Assembly: GCA_033239005.1 (NCBI GenBank)
Contig: BSQZ01000106.1
Coordinates: 274,001-338,000, forward strand
Source of the DNA: Lamellibrachia satsuma
Taxonomy: Eukaryota; Annelida; Polychaeta; Sabellida; Siboglinidae
Length of the DNA stretch: 64,000 nt
Direction of reading: 5' to 3'
Shown here in pieces: positions 26,809 through 40,041 of the stretch. The translations under genes were made by a program, and so were the position numbers. Under the pieces are notes generated by a model, which was not told where the DNA came from, did not search any database, and was given only the letters and a program-made list of their open reading frames with translations. Within the stretch, counting starts at the first letter, position 1, and the number at the start of each line of letters is the position of its first letter.

Positions 26809-28379
26809 GTGAGTGCTCGTGAGTCGTTGTTAGGTGCATGCAGGGAGTAATTCACCAGAGGCTGTTTACCCGGTTCGATGGCCGAAAATTGAAGCACACG
26901 ACGGGTTAATAAATAAATAATACATTTCTTAACCGTGGAATAGTTATATTATCTGGAAGAAGGGACGCCATTTTAAGTGTCCCATCTGAAAGATACGTGT
27001 TTTCCGTATTTCAATGTTTTTGTTTCTTATGCGTGTTATTAGACAAACTAACATATATAAAATTTTACTCAGAGTTTGGTTAATTTATATAACATTTAAA
27101 ACAAACCCATATTAACGGCACTAACACTACACGAGTTTTGGTTTCTTCATGTACGGGGAATCTAGTTCCGTATATAATATATATTTCTGAACCTAGTCTT
27201 ACTTTAGACATGTTATTACATATTTGGGTGATATACAGTATACAATAGTTATTTCAGTTTACAGTAACAAAAGAACTATCATACAGCAAGTGCATCGTTT
27301 GTTATATAAAATTACTCGTGAATCGTATTGTAACACATAGTTAGTATTTCTTGGTATCCAAATGGTATATGATAATGATAACACACCGCTACTGCATCAA
27401 CACGGTTCTCAATTACCAAGTGTTGATGGAGAAGTGGGCATGTGACGATCACGTCACTATAACACCGAGCGGTGTGGGCTAATTTTGTGTCGGAACACCA
27501 TGTTGTTCAGTGGGTTCCACAAGCGTACGTGGCGAATATTATCGTATATATTGGATCAAATGTTGAATATATTGGATCAAATGTGATAAATACAAGAACA
27601 TGTTGCTGCTTTTAAAACGAAAGCAAGATTGTGAATTTTTAAGTTGTCGTTCTATCCGTTTTCTGTTGTTCCAAATAATTCAGGCAAATGAGTCGTTAAT
27701 GACAACATTACAAAAGAAACGGATAAACAAACGGATTTTTGGAGCACCACAAATTCGCTACCTTAGTCAATTGGACAAATTGACCAATGTAGCGATTTTT
27801 TTTGTCATGTTTTCGGAGCCCACCCCCAAAATTAGTTGATTGCAGTTTAGTATAAAATACAGCGATGTAGTCTACCAATGTCATGGTCGACATCCATGGT
27901 TAAGCTCATGGTTCAGCTCCTGAAAACTATAATTTTGTTTTGCGGGCGACAATCCCAGTGACTCGTGTATATGGTCGTCATTACGAAGCGTAATTCTACC
28001 GCGATGTAGCAGTGGACACAACTGCTGACGCTGACGTAACCGGCTGACAAACACAGCAACGCCCATTGTTAGCAATCACACGCCGAGCTCGTTAAAACAA
28101 TATGCAAATAGGCAGGAAGAGTGCGTTGACCTTCGTGTGAATCACTTGCACTGCTGGCGTCGGCCTCTCAACGGCAGGTTTCCCGGTAACAGACCAGTTA
28201 GGGGCTGTACACAATTGTCGACATTTTCCTACTTCCACAAAGCATTTTCCTACTCCCTTAAATAACGAGATTATAACAATTGGGAGAATGCTCCATAATC
28301 ACTTGTCAGTTCCTTCTCTGCAGCGTTCCTCTTTCCTTGTTCCTAGTCCTTATTGTACAGTATGTTATTCCTGTTCGTG
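26809..28379. other. Probable first intron, no distinct feature
   Basis: No gene, array or recognisable element in this stretch. Confidence 0.55.
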
Positions 28380-29318
28380 AATGCTGTTTTGACATGTCTT
28401 CGGACAGAGAGTGAGCGGTCTGTTTAGAGCAACTAGTTCGTTCATAACGTCACGCCGGTATTTATAACATTTATAATTTCCTTATATCGCTCACCTGTCC
28501 TGGCCATGCGACAGTTCCTTACTTTCTAATCGGAATCGGTGGCGTGACGTCATCACGCCACTCGCGACGGGATCTCATCATGCAGCGACACCAAACGGCC
28601 GGAACAAAAACGATGTTATCATTTCCATCGCGATGTTCCAATTTCACAAAAATTGCACCATTGTGTGACCGTAACATCCTCCTCCGTATCTATTTACGAG
28701 TTATAACTTTGTAACAATTGTTTTTTTTAACCTCTTGACATTTCTACAAAAGAATATTTCTGATATTGACGTGCCCTAGATGGCAATCGTCGAGGCTAGC
28801 CGGCCAAGTTGTACACAACGCTGACAAGTATGTTTGAGCATCAATCATACGACGCTTCCGGAATGAGCTGTTACCCCAGGGGCTATCTATGCAATATGTA
28901 ACGCTATATTTTTTACTTTTTTGAGACCCCTCCACCTATTTGTCACGTTGGTTTTGAGAAAGACCCCTACCACGTACTATGCACGCATCTATTTTCACCA
29001 AGTTTGCAGACTTTCCACTCGCCATTACAGACTTCACTGACGCAAGGTAGGGTCTGCATTTCTTTCCATTCGAATTAAGTTGGGCATATCAGTCTGATAT
29101 CGACAGCTAGACGAGCATAAACATGTTTTTAATAACGAACGCTTACCCGGGCACCCCTCCACCCCCACTTCCTAAAGTACGTCACGATAAAGCTGCGGCA
29201 TTCAGGCACAATACTTGCACAATTACGTTTGAATGTCGTTAACCCACACGTGATGATATCTGATGTTGCGCAAGGGACAAGGATTGAGACGAGTCGACGA
29301 AGTTGTATGCTCTAAGAA

Positions 29319-29445
29319 GTAACACCGCCTTAGGGTCAGTAATACCGCCTTAGGGTCAGTAATACCGCCTTAGGGTCAGTAATACCGCCTGGAGTAATAC
29401 CGCCTTAGGGTCAGCAATACCGGCTTAGGGTCAGTAAGACTGCAC
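29319..29445. repeat. 20-bp minisatellite present only in duplication unit 1
   Basis: Unit taccgccttagggtcagtaa, about five copies, one shortened. The matching place in unit 2 (about 31808-31825) holds a single collapsed remnant. Confidence 0.9.
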
Positions 29446-29794
29446 CACTCCCGGTAGCGGTCGTTTCCGCTAAAGGTGAATGGTTGCGGAAAACTCGTAC
29501 AATTACTTTTGAATATCGTCAATCTACACATAGTCGTGCGACCAGCTAAGGATTTAAGAAAGGGCAAGAAACATAATAGTATTTCCTATGACATAGCGAA
29601 AGCATGCTGACGTCAGAGAGAACGACTTGACACACTCGTAGTCCAGGAATCGGACCTGAAAACATGATTGTCGTGTAACGTAAAACTGGGAGGTATATAA
29701 CATCGTAAACTTGAGAGAACAGCACAGCTGGTGTAAATACCACGCTTCACTTAAATTGTGTTTGTTATGCTATGTATAATGTAGATTAAAACGG

Positions 29795-30042
29795 TTTGTG
29801 TGCGAGCGTGCGTCCGTGCGTGCGTCCGTGCAATTGGTGTGTGTGTGTGTGCGCGCGCGCGTGTGTGTATGTACGCGCGCACATGCTTGTTTGTATTTGT
29901 GCGTGGGTGTGTTTTGTGCATGGTTTGTTTGTATTACGTTTGCGTGTTTTGTGCGTGCGCTTGCGTGCGTACACGCGTGTGTGCATGTGTGCGTGCGTAC
30001 ACGCGTTCGTACGTGTAGTTATGTGAGTGCGTGTGTGTGCAT
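29795..30042. repeat. Alternating GT/GC/GCGT tract, unit 1
   Basis: Purine-pyrimidine alternation rich in tgcg and gtgt, prone to left-handed DNA. Its partner in unit 2 is at 32175-32435. Confidence 0.85.
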
Positions 30043-30394
30043 TGCAAGTTTCAAGGATACAGTAATTTAATGCTTTCTTTTTTTCGACATATTTCCCAAC
30101 AAGTACCGCGATGCGCTAATGCTTCTCGCAAATTTGGATCCATTTACCAAACAACAGAAGAAGCGCAAATAGTTAGCTTTTTAAGAGCCTCTTTAGATCT
30201 ATATCGGCAAGTCGGCGACTCACTGCCTGACTACTCTGTTCCGGTTGGTTTCATTGGTGCTATGCAACCCATCCATCACATGGACAAGATGAACAGTTCA
30301 GTCTTGTCATTGATGACCTGATGTCGCCCAGTTCACGGCCGATCATTTGTGCCTCCAGCGGCCGCCTGTATCAAAGATGGCTCTGGTAACAGAT

Positions 30395-30705
30395 TAGCGG
30401 TACTCTAGTGGTTAGAGCGCTTGACTGTCAGTCGAGAGAACAGTGGCTCGATTCCATCTCCGCCGTTTCGAAACTTGGGCAATTTCGTTCACCCCACTTT
30501 GCCTGTGTCTTTCGGAAGAGACACTAAAAGCCGTTGGTCCCTTCTATTTGGTATCTATGCCAGGGGAAGTAAAATATCCCATGCGGGGAAATGGAAAAAA
30601 CCTGTCGTTGGCTCACTAATTCTAGAGAAGGAAAACTTTGAAATAAACTACTCCTATGTTGGCCCTAGACAGGGCTGTTTGTAGTTAAATGTCATTAGTC
30701 ATTAG
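30395..30705 (+). mobile_element. tRNA-derived SINE in duplication unit 1
   Basis: Head gcggtactctagtggttaga, an anticodon-arm-like cttgactgtcagtcgag (GTC, Asp-like), B box ggctcgattcc. The body has gaaacttgggcaatttcg and ctttcggaagagacactaaa. It ends near gggctgtttgtagttaaatg. Confidence 0.88.
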
Positions 30706-32174
30706 TATCACGTGAACCATGCATGATTTTTTTCTACTTAATCGCGACAACGCGTCTAGCTGCGTCAGGCTGTGTTGAAACTGTTCGGCGACTTGAGTGT
30801 CGTGACAAAAAAAATTCCTTTGCTGTTTTGACATGTCCTCGTGGACAGACAGTGAGCGGTCTGTTTAGAGCAACTAGTTCGTTCATAACGCCACGCCGGT
30901 ATTTATAACATTTGTCATTCCCGTATATCGCTCACCTGTCCTGGCCATGCGACAGTTCCTTACTTTCTAATCGGAATCGGTGGCGTGACGTCATCACGCC
31001 ACCTGCGACGGGATCTCATCATGCAGCGACACCAAGCGGCCGGAACAAAAACGATGTTATTGCTTCCATCGCGATGTTCCAGGTTCACCAAAATTGCACC
31101 ATTGCGTGACCGTAACGTCCTCCTCCGAAACTATTTACGAGTTATAACTTTGTAACAATTGTTTTTTTAACCTCTTGACATTTCTACAAAAGAATATTTC
31201 TGACATTGGCGTGCCCTCGATGGCAATCGTCGAGGCTAGCCGGCCGAGTTGTACACAACGCTGACAAGTATGTTTGAGCATCAATCATACGACGCTTCCG
31301 GAATGAGCTGTTACCCCAGGGGCTATCTATACAATATATCACGCTATTTTTTTTTTCTTTTTTGAGACCCCTCCACCTATTTGTCACGTTTCGTAACGCT
31401 GGCCCGTACCCCCCCCCAGCTACGTTGGTTTTGAGAAAGACCCCCACCACCTACTATGCACGCATCTATTTTCACCAAGTTTGCAGACTTTCCACTCGCC
31501 ATTACAGACTCCACTGAAGCAAGGTAGAGTCCGCATTTCTTTCAGTTTTGGCAATCAATGCTGTCAGTCTAATATCGACAGTTAGACGAGCATAAACATG
31601 TTTTTAATAACGAACGCTTACCCGGACACCTCCCCCCCACCTCCTCAGCGTGACGTACTTTATGGTGACACATCAAAAGTAGCTGCGGCTGTCAAGCAAA
31701 ATACTTGCACAATTACGTTTGAATGTCGTCAACCCACACGTAATAATGTCTGATATTGCGCAAGGGACAAGGATTGAGACGAGCCGACGAAGTTGTATGC
31801 TCTGAGAAGTAATACCCCTCAGTAAGACTGCACCACGCCCGGTAGCGGTCGCTTCCGCTAAAGGTGAATGGTTGCGGAAAACTCGTACAATTACTTTTGA
31901 ATATCGTCAATCCACAAATAGTCGTGCGACCAGCTAAGGATTTAAGAAAGGGCAAGAAACGACCACAATAATTATGTTGGATAGTATTTCCTATGACATA
32001 GCGAAAGCTTGCTGACGTCAGAGAGAACGACTTGACACACTCGTAGTCCAGGAATCAGACCTGAAAACATGATTGTCGTGTAACGTAAAACTGGGAGGTA
32101 TATAACATCATAAAAAATCTTGAGAGAACAGCACAGCTGGTGTAAATACCACTCTTCACTTAACTTGTTTAACG

Positions 32175-32208
32175 TTTTGCGTGCGTCCGTGCGTGCGTCC
32201 GTGCAATT

Positions 32209-32256
<48 letters not shown>

Positions 32257-32435
32257 CGCGTGTGTGTATGTACGCGCGCACATGCGTATTTGTAGTTGTG
32301 CGTGGGTGTTTTGTGCATGGTTTGTTTGTATTACGTTTGCGTGTTTTGTGCGTGCGCTTGCGTGCGTACACGCGTGCGTGCGTGCGTACACGCGTGCGTG
32401 CGTGTAGTTATGTGGGTGCGTGTGTGTGCATTGCA
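32175..32435. repeat. Alternating GT/GC tract, unit 2
   Basis: Matches the tract at 29795-30042, with an expanded pure GT run of about 18 units. Confidence 0.85.
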
Positions 32436-32733
32436 AGTTTCAAGGATGCAGTAATTTAATGCTTTCTTTTTTCGACACATTTCCCAACAAGCACCGCGGT
32501 GCGCTGATGCTTCTCGCAAATTTGGATCCATTTACCAAACAACAGAAGAAGCGCAGATAGTTAGCTTTTTGCCTGACTACTGTGTTCAGGTTCGTTTCAT
32601 TGGTGCTATGCACTCCATCCATCACATGGACGAAATGAACAGATCAGTCTTGTCATCGATGACCTGATGTCGCCCATGCCGATCATTTGTTCCTCCAGCG
32701 GCCGCCCGTATCAAAGATGGTTCTGGTAACAGA

Positions 32734-33018
32734 GGAGCGGTACTCTAATGGTTAGAGCGCTTGACTGTCAGTCGAGAGGACGGTGGTTCAACTCCATCTC
32801 CGCCATGTCGACTTTGCCTGTGTCTTTCGGAAGAGACACTAAAAGCCGTTGGTCCCTTCGATTTGGTGTCTATGCCAGGGGAAGTAAAAAATCCCACGTG
32901 GGCAAATGGGAAAAAAACCTGTCGTTGGCTCACTAATTCTAGAGAAGAAAAACTCTTAAATAAACTACTCCTATGTTGGCCCTGGGCAGGGCTGTTTGTA
33001 GTTAAATGTCATTAGTCA
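32734..33018 (+). mobile_element. tRNA-derived SINE in duplication unit 2
   Basis: Same insertion site as the unit 1 SINE. Head gcggtactctaatggttaga, B box ggttcaactcc, body ctttcggaagagacactaaa. It lacks the gaaacttgggcaatttcg segment seen in the other copies. Confidence 0.88.
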
Positions 33019-33448
33019 AAGTACCACGTGCATCATGCATGATTTTTTTTCTACTTAATTGAGACAACGCGTCTAGTTGCGTCATGCTGTGTCGCAACTG
33101 TTCCGTGACTTCACAGTGTCGTGATAAAAAACTTACCTTTGAAATATTCGCGTTTCTTTTGTTGTCCGGTATATTTAAAGGCGTAGTACTGTCAACGCTG
33201 TCGATATCTCTTTTTGTTTGATGTATGCAGACTTTTCACCAACCTCATTACCAATACAGCTCCAAGGGCAACGGATGGCGGCTATTTCCAGTGAGATGGG
33301 TTTCAAACTATATGGTCCATTTTCGTATAAACACCCTCTCATCCGGCTCGACATGGGCATACTTTCAATAATTGTGTAGTGAAAAAATCCGCTATCAAGT
33401 GTCACACGTATTGCGTAAGACACCTTTAATGTTATCTCAAAGAGTTAT

Positions 33449-33747
33449 AACTGGCTATTCGAATTAAACGAGTAAATAAATAAACTGGCTATTCGAATTA
33501 AACGAGTAAATAAATAAACTGGCTATTCGAATTAAACGAGTAAATAAATAAACTGGCTATTCGAATTAAACGAGTAAATAAATAAACTGGCTATTCGAAT
33601 TAAACAAGTAAATAAATAAACTGGCTATTCGAATTAAACGAGTAAATAAATAAACTGGCTATTCGAATTAAACGAGTAAATAAATAAACTGGCTATTCGA
33701 ATTAAACGATTAAATAAATAAACTGGCTATTCGAATTAAACGAGTAC
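33449..33747. repeat. 34-bp x about 9 minisatellite
   Basis: Unit actggctattcgaattaaac plus gagtaaataaataa. Nearly identical copies suggest recent expansion. Confidence 0.96.
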
Positions 33748-34425
33748 ATAGTAAGTTGTGTTCTTGCATTGGTCTATGTTCAGACCCGGGGATCATCCAA
33801 AGCGTTTAACCCTTTGCCTACTGCCATGCCAGGTTATTAGAACACCGACTCGACTTCTGCGAAAACATGAAACCACGCGAAAGCTATTTTACTGTCATGT
33901 AGAGTGTTACGCATTTGAGTGTAATAGGGCTAAATTGAGTGACCGAATTACCCTAGCATCGCCCGGCAACAAGTAGATCTGAAACCTTCTTCAGAGTATT
34001 TTCAATTGCGAGTCCTATGACCAGTCACTGCGCTAAAGTACCTAAGAACAACATTACTCCTACTGGAACATAGTGACGTTGATGTCAGTGACGAATACGC
34101 AGAAAATATATCAGAATACTTCGGCCGGAGCTAAGCCTATAGTTTCCCGACCTCTTTCGTTTCCATTTTGAAAAAAGTTCCATGTCTGTGAACTGTTAAG
34201 TTCTACTATTTTCATGAGCGAAAAAAATGGTCAAAAGTGATATGTTGACCCGTTGGTAAAAAAAATAGTGCATACACAGACTGAAAGACATTTTAATTTG
34301 GTTACGATTGTCACGAAACACGTGTAGCCACATTAGTAATTAGCACAAACTGAAGTTGGATTAATTTTTGAGGAAACGTGAACAGGTAGCCTGTCTGCTA
34401 GACAATGCCCCACGAAATTACTAAA
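33748..34425. other. Probable intron 1, no distinct feature
   Basis: No gene or element supported. Confidence 0.6.
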
Positions 34426-34750
34426 TTGTCTTGTTTAAGTTTATCTACAATGACGCAAAACGCTATGACGATGATCACCAGTGTGAAAACTTGTCTTGTT
34501 TAAGTTTATCTACAATGACACAAAACGCTATGACGATGATCACCAGTGTGAAAACTTGTCTTGTTTAAGTTTATCTACAATGACACAAAACGCTATGACG
34601 ATGATCACCAGTGTGAAAACTTGTCTTGTTTAAGTTTATCTACAACGACACAAAACGCTATGACGATGATCACCAGTGTGAAAACTTGTCTTGTTTAAGT
34701 TTATCTACAATAACACAAAACGCTATGACGATGATCACCAGTTTGAAAAC
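34426..34750. repeat. 65-bp x 5 minisatellite
   Basis: Units begin ttgtcttgtttaagtttatc at 34426, 34491, 34556, 34621 and 34686. Single-base differences only. Confidence 0.96.
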
Positions 34751-35779
34751 GATTGTGGCATCGATAGGCCAGCATTACAGGTGGGGTCAGAGATCCACGG
34801 TAAAACGGCGCTGGCTTTGAGCTGTCCAAGCACGGTGAACGTGATTCAACCCAACATAACGTCGTCCGCCCATCGTTCCCGAAACATCTCGAGCCGTTGC
34901 GAGCGCCCACTCTGGGTCATAGCGGAAGACAGATCGGTAAACCGACACCTCGCAAGTGCTCAACGTTAACGGACGTCGCATTAAATAACTATCGTAAACA
35001 GAACAATCTGGCAATTAACAAACACGACGCAGGCAGTAATGATACGTGATAGCCAGCCACAGCGCCTGTTGCGCCGTAATGGCTAATGAAAGACAAAGAC
35101 TACAATTGTCGAGCAGGGAAACAACGACGTTGGCGGACTCCACAGCAACAAACGGCCCTTTTCTAAGTTGAAACTGTGACGCCGTCAAGCAGACCACACA
35201 CGTTCCGATTCGAGCTATTTTAATATGCCTCTACGTTGACGCAAAACCTATCAAATCTAAATTATCTAAATTTAGTTAACGTATTACAATTTTGCCACCT
35301 ACTGATTTGTAAAGCTAAGCAAGTGAGCTTATGTTAGCACAATTAGGTTTCACCTCGACACAACTGGATGTGGCGCCCGCTATGTTAGATTGATGACAGA
35401 GTTGTGTCGTTGCGACATCAGTTAGAGTAGGCATTTTATTCTACTACCGTTTGTGCACCGTTATAAACACCGTGATATCATTCCGCCCTGATAAACTCTA
35501 ATACGCATTAATACGTAAATAGGTAAACACAGTTTTTATGAAAAAACTTTTTCCACAAATCTGTTGGCCGATTATTCCAGAGCAGTAGCGTTGATCATAA
35601 GACGACGAATGACGCCAGTAAATGTGTCAGGTGTATGTTACCGTGAAACGGATACCATTGCGCGCTAACTACGCCATAAATCGTGCTCACCGCAACGCGA
35701 TATGTGTATGTATCTCGCGACGTGTATATCAACATCGTCAAAGAGGATATCTGCCAAACACGATGACCTGAATGTTCTT
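34751..35779. other. Probable intron 1, no distinct feature
   Basis: No supported gene or element. Confidence 0.6.
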
Positions 35780-36327
35780 TAAACTGTAAACATTACCGGG
35801 TGTGGCTTAGCGCCATACGAAACTGTAAACATTACCGGGTGTGGCTTGGCGCCATAAGAAACTGTAAACATTACCGGGTGTGACTTAGCGCCATAAGAAA
35901 CTGTAAACATTACCGGGAGTGGCTTAGCGCCATACGAAACTGTAAACATTACCGGGTGTGGCTTAGCGCCATAAGAAACTGTAAACATTACCGGGAGTGG
36001 CTTAGCGCCATACGAAACTGTAAACATTACCGGGTGTGGTTTAGCGCCATACGAAACTGTAAACATTACCGGGTGTGGCTTAGCGCCATAAGAAACTGTA
36101 AACAGTACCGGGTGTGGCTTAGCGCCATAAGAAACTGTAAACATTACCGGGTGTGGCTTAGCGCCATACGAAACTGTAAACATTACCGGGTGTGGCTTAG
36201 CGCCATAAGAAACTGTAAACAGTACCGGGTGTGGCTTAGCGCCATAAGAAACTGTAAACATTACCGTGTGTGGCTTAGTGCCATACGAAACTGTAAACAT
36301 TACCGGGTGTGGCTTAGCGCCATAAGG
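35780..36327. repeat. 39-bp x 14 minisatellite
   Basis: Unit aaactgtaaacattaccggg plus tgtggcttagcgccatang. Alternating cgaaac and agaaac variants. The period is a multiple of 3, which creates long artificial open frames on both strands. Confidence 0.97.
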
Positions 36328-37703
36328 GATTTCATGCAAATCAACAACACCGACATTTTTCCATAGAAAGGTTTTTGCCATCGTCGTTGCGAGGACAACT
36401 TTCTTGTGTTTAACATATCCGTTTGGGTTTTTGTGTTATCTAAAATGCGTCTAATGGACATTGGATTATTCAACTATGATCACCTCACAAGAAATAAACC
36501 ACTCCGATAAGTTGCACTGCCTTTGCAGACACTGAAAGAAAAATGCACTGACGTTTTCAGCCAGTAACGGTACACGCAGATTTTAATTATATCCGACTTT
36601 GTGTCGGGGATTTCTACAGGAAATGTTTATTATAATTAACGCTCTTTCAATGATCTGTGAAAACACTCTGAATTTCTATAAAGACCCCCAACCCAGAATA
36701 AATCCACTGAGTTGACATTGCAGCATGCGTCAGTTAAGATGAAAAACAGAAAACTCCGTTAATAGTTCGACGTTTGACTAATGGGCTAAAAACATGGGCG
36801 TATACCAACACCGGTAACGCGCTGACGTATAATGTTACAAACATTACCGTAAAGGATGAACTTTATTAATCTATCTGGACGGGACAACACGGAGAAGGTT
36901 AAAACGTGTGGTCTAGTCGTTTTAGCTGCACGAATATCGGAAAGGGCGCGTAAAAATAGCACATACCTTACTGCGACACCAACTAGGCTGCAATTACAGA
37001 GGACATTTCCAACAAACAACTCCAGTTATGTAGCAAGAGAGTGGCTTTGAAATCCCGCAAGATTTTCTATGATAGATTTTGTAGTCACCCCTCTTTGTAA
37101 AATGTGTAGCAGAAACTTCACTAGCGAACCTTCACGTCACGGAGTTCTAGAACTTGGCATTCGTCTGCGACAACGTAATGCGTAACGGTGATTGCATTTC
37201 AAAAATTAGGTAATAAAAATATTGTGTCTGTTCGTGCGGGAAATTCGTCTCCGTCGGAACTTCCCCATTCTCACACGGCGAGTCGCCACACTTCGTCATT
37301 CCTAATTATAACATTTGACTGAAGGTGTTACCTCAAAAACAAAAAACTCAACTAAACATAAACACTGTGAGTCCGTCAATTGACATCAGTTGACAGTGAG
37401 TCCATCATTTATTTATTTACACATAAACACGTAATGTCCTCATGGGAATTGTTTGTAATTACAATGTTGCTTAGTTTTAAATCAACATTGCTTTAATCTA
37501 CAGGACCGATTATATTTGTCTTGACGATGTCATGTTGTTGTGATTTTTATAACTCCAAAATTGCAAGCTATGATGGCGACCAACCCCGACGTTCGCTACG
37601 ATATTATCAATTTATCTTTTCAACCCCCGAACATTTTTTAGGGACACATCCCAAGACAATTTGGGACATCTGCCTACTATCGCGGAACGTGGAACGTCTG
37701 ATC
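36328..37703. other. Probable intron 1, no distinct feature
   Basis: No coding signal or recognisable element. Confidence 0.6.
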
Positions 37704-39405
37704 ATCTGATGGACTCGCAACCTTATATGCAGGACCCCCGGGAGACCAGTGTTGAACACTGACGGACTCACAGCCTTACATGCAGAACTCAGTGAGACCA
37801 GTGTTGAACACTGATGGACTCAAAGCCTTACATGCAGGACCCAGGGAGACCTGTGTTAACCAACGATGGTCTCAAAGCCTTACATGCAGGACCCAGGGAG
37901 ACCAGTGTTGAACACTGATGGACTCACAGCCTTACATGCAGAACCCAGTGAGACCAGTGTTGAACACTGATGGACTCACAGCCTGACATGCAGGACCCAG
38001 GGAGACCAGTGTTGAACACTGATGGACTCAAATTCTTACATGCAGGACCCAGGGAGACCAGTGTTGAACACTGACGGACTCACAGCCTTACATGCAGAAC
38101 CCAGCGAGACTAGTGTTAAACACTGATGGACTCACAGCCTTACATGCAGGACCCAGGGAGACCAGTGTTGAACACTGATGGACTCACAGCTTGACATGCA
38201 GGACCCAGGGAGACCAGTGTTGAACACTGACGGACTCAAAGCCTTACACGCAGGACCCAGGGAGACCTGTGTTAACCAACGATGGACTCAAAGCCTTACA
38301 TGCAGGACCCAGGGAGACCAGTGTTGAACACTGATGGACTCACAGCCTTACATGCAGAACCCAGTGAGACCAGTGTTGAACACTGATGGACTCACAGCCT
38401 GACATGCAGGACCCAGGGAGACCAGTGTTGAACACTGATGGACTCAAATCCTTACATGCAGGACCCAGGGAGACCAGTGTTGAACACTGACGGACTCATA
38501 GCCTTACATGCAGAACCCAGCGAGACTAGTGTTAAACACTGATGGACTCACAGCCTTACATGCAGGACCCAGGGAGACCAGTGTTGAACACTGATGGACT
38601 CACAGCCTTACATGCAGTGTCCCAGATAGACCAGTGTTGAACACTGATGGACTCACAGCCTTACATGCAGTGTCCCAGATAGACCAGTGTTGAACACTGA
38701 TGGACTCACAGCCTTACATGCAGTGTCCCAGATAGACCAGTGTTGAACACTGATGGACTCACAGCCTTACATGCAGAACCCAGTGAGACCAGTGTTGAAC
38801 ACTGACGGACTCACAGCCTTACGTGCAGAACCCAGTGAGACCAGTGTTGAACACGGAGGGATTCACAGCCTTACATGCAGAACCCAGTGAGACCAGTGTT
38901 GAACACTGATGGAATCACAGCCTGACATGCAGGACCCAGTGAGACCAGTGTTGAACACTGATGGACTCACAGCCTGACATGCAGGACCCATGGAGACCAG
39001 TGTTGAACACTGACGGACTCACAGCCTTACATGCAGAACCCAGTGAGACCAGTGTTGAACACTGATGGACTCACAGCCTTACATGCAGAACCCAGTGAGA
39101 CCAGTATTGAACACTTATGGACTCACAGCCTTACGTGCAGAACCCAGTGAGACCAGTGTTGAACACTGATGGACTCACAGCCTTACATGCAGAACCCAGT
39201 GAGACCAGTGTTGAACACTGATGGACTCACAGCCTGACATGCAGGACCCAGGGAGACCAGTGTTGAACACTGATGGACTCACAGCCTAACATGCAGGACC
39301 CAGGGAGACCAGTGTTGAACACTGACGGACTCACAGCCTTACATGCAGGAAACAGGAAGACCAGTGCTGTATATTGATAGACTCACAGCCTTACACGCAG
39401 GGCAC
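37704..39405. repeat. 52-bp satellite-like array with 8-unit higher-order repeat
   Basis: About 32 copies. The unit includes gactcacagccttacatgca, then ggacccagggagac or gaacccagtgagac, then the palindrome cagtgttgaacactg. Rare variants recur 416 bp (8 x 52) apart: ctgtgttaaccaacgatgg at 37851 and 38267; tagtgttaaacactg at 38111 and 38527. A third subtype (tgtcccagatagacc) occupies about 38600-38740. Confidence 0.96.
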
Positions 39406-39976
39406 ATTGGACAATACTTTAAATAATGAAATAAATTAAATTTAAATGAAGGAACAATACAATGTAAGAACGACAAAAGCTGAAAACGTTGTTTAAGTGA
39501 CTCCAAAGGTTAGATAAATATCGATAATTAAAATAAAGGCAACTGAAAACTTGACGCGTTCTGAAAAGTAACCTTCCTATGGAATCGGGCTCTGCATGAA
39601 CATACACAAATCAGGCACACTTTTCACTGTGTTTATCCGGTCCCTGAACTCTTATAACTGGAAATTTATGTAGCTGGAATTGTGTTATTGTCTGGCCCAA
39701 AGCTCGTAGCACGCGCCGTGAGCACGGTAGGCGTCAGTGCTGCTTACTGCGAGTCACTGTGTGAATGGCATCGACAAGGGACGGAAAGTGATTGAGACAA
39801 CATAAAAACTACACTTCAACATTCCCTCGCTGGAAGCTATGCGGCTGATTTACGATGTGTCCAGACTAGGAGCGGGCTGTCTGCCTCGTTATTAAAAAAA
39901 ATTAATGGGGCAGTTCGTAAACAAATCACTTACATCGGGTAACTGGGCGTTCGATGAGGTGTGGTTGCGCGCGCGC

Positions 39977-40041
<65 letters not shown>

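Larger units (their letters stand above)
28380..30818. repeat. Tandem segmental duplication, unit 1 (2.4 kb)
   Basis: Starts ctgttttgacatgtc. It is collinear with unit 2 (30819-33143): gtgagcggtctgtttagagc, the caaccattgcgatgttcc-type block, pyrimidine-rich parts, the GT/GC tract, and a SINE at the same position near the end. Unit 1 carries an extra 20-bp array at 29319-29445. No coding gene is seen in either unit. Confidence 0.93.
30819..33143. repeat. Tandem segmental duplication, unit 2 (2.3 kb)
   Basis: Head-to-tail copy of 28380-30818. Similarity stops near 33143 (ttacctttg). Visible differences include loss of the 20-bp array, a longer GT run (32211-32247) and small indels. Confidence 0.93.

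Noticed and set aside
29786..32459. Cysteine/valine or histidine/threonine-rich open frames
   Set aside because: Translations of GT/GC alternating tracts within the segmental duplication.
30395..32805. tRNA-Asp genes at 30395 and 32734
   Set aside because: The heads have A- and B-box-like parts, but acceptor and other stems are not complementary and both continue into the SINE body.
35779..36381. A 200-codon minus-strand repeat protein and a 136-codon plus-strand one
   Set aside because: 39-bp units, a multiple of 3, keep both strands open. No start context, splice context or non-repeat domain.
37704..39405. CRISPR-like array
   Set aside because: Spaced repeats with a small palindrome, but there are no unique spacers, the whole 52-bp unit is repeated, and the host is an animal.
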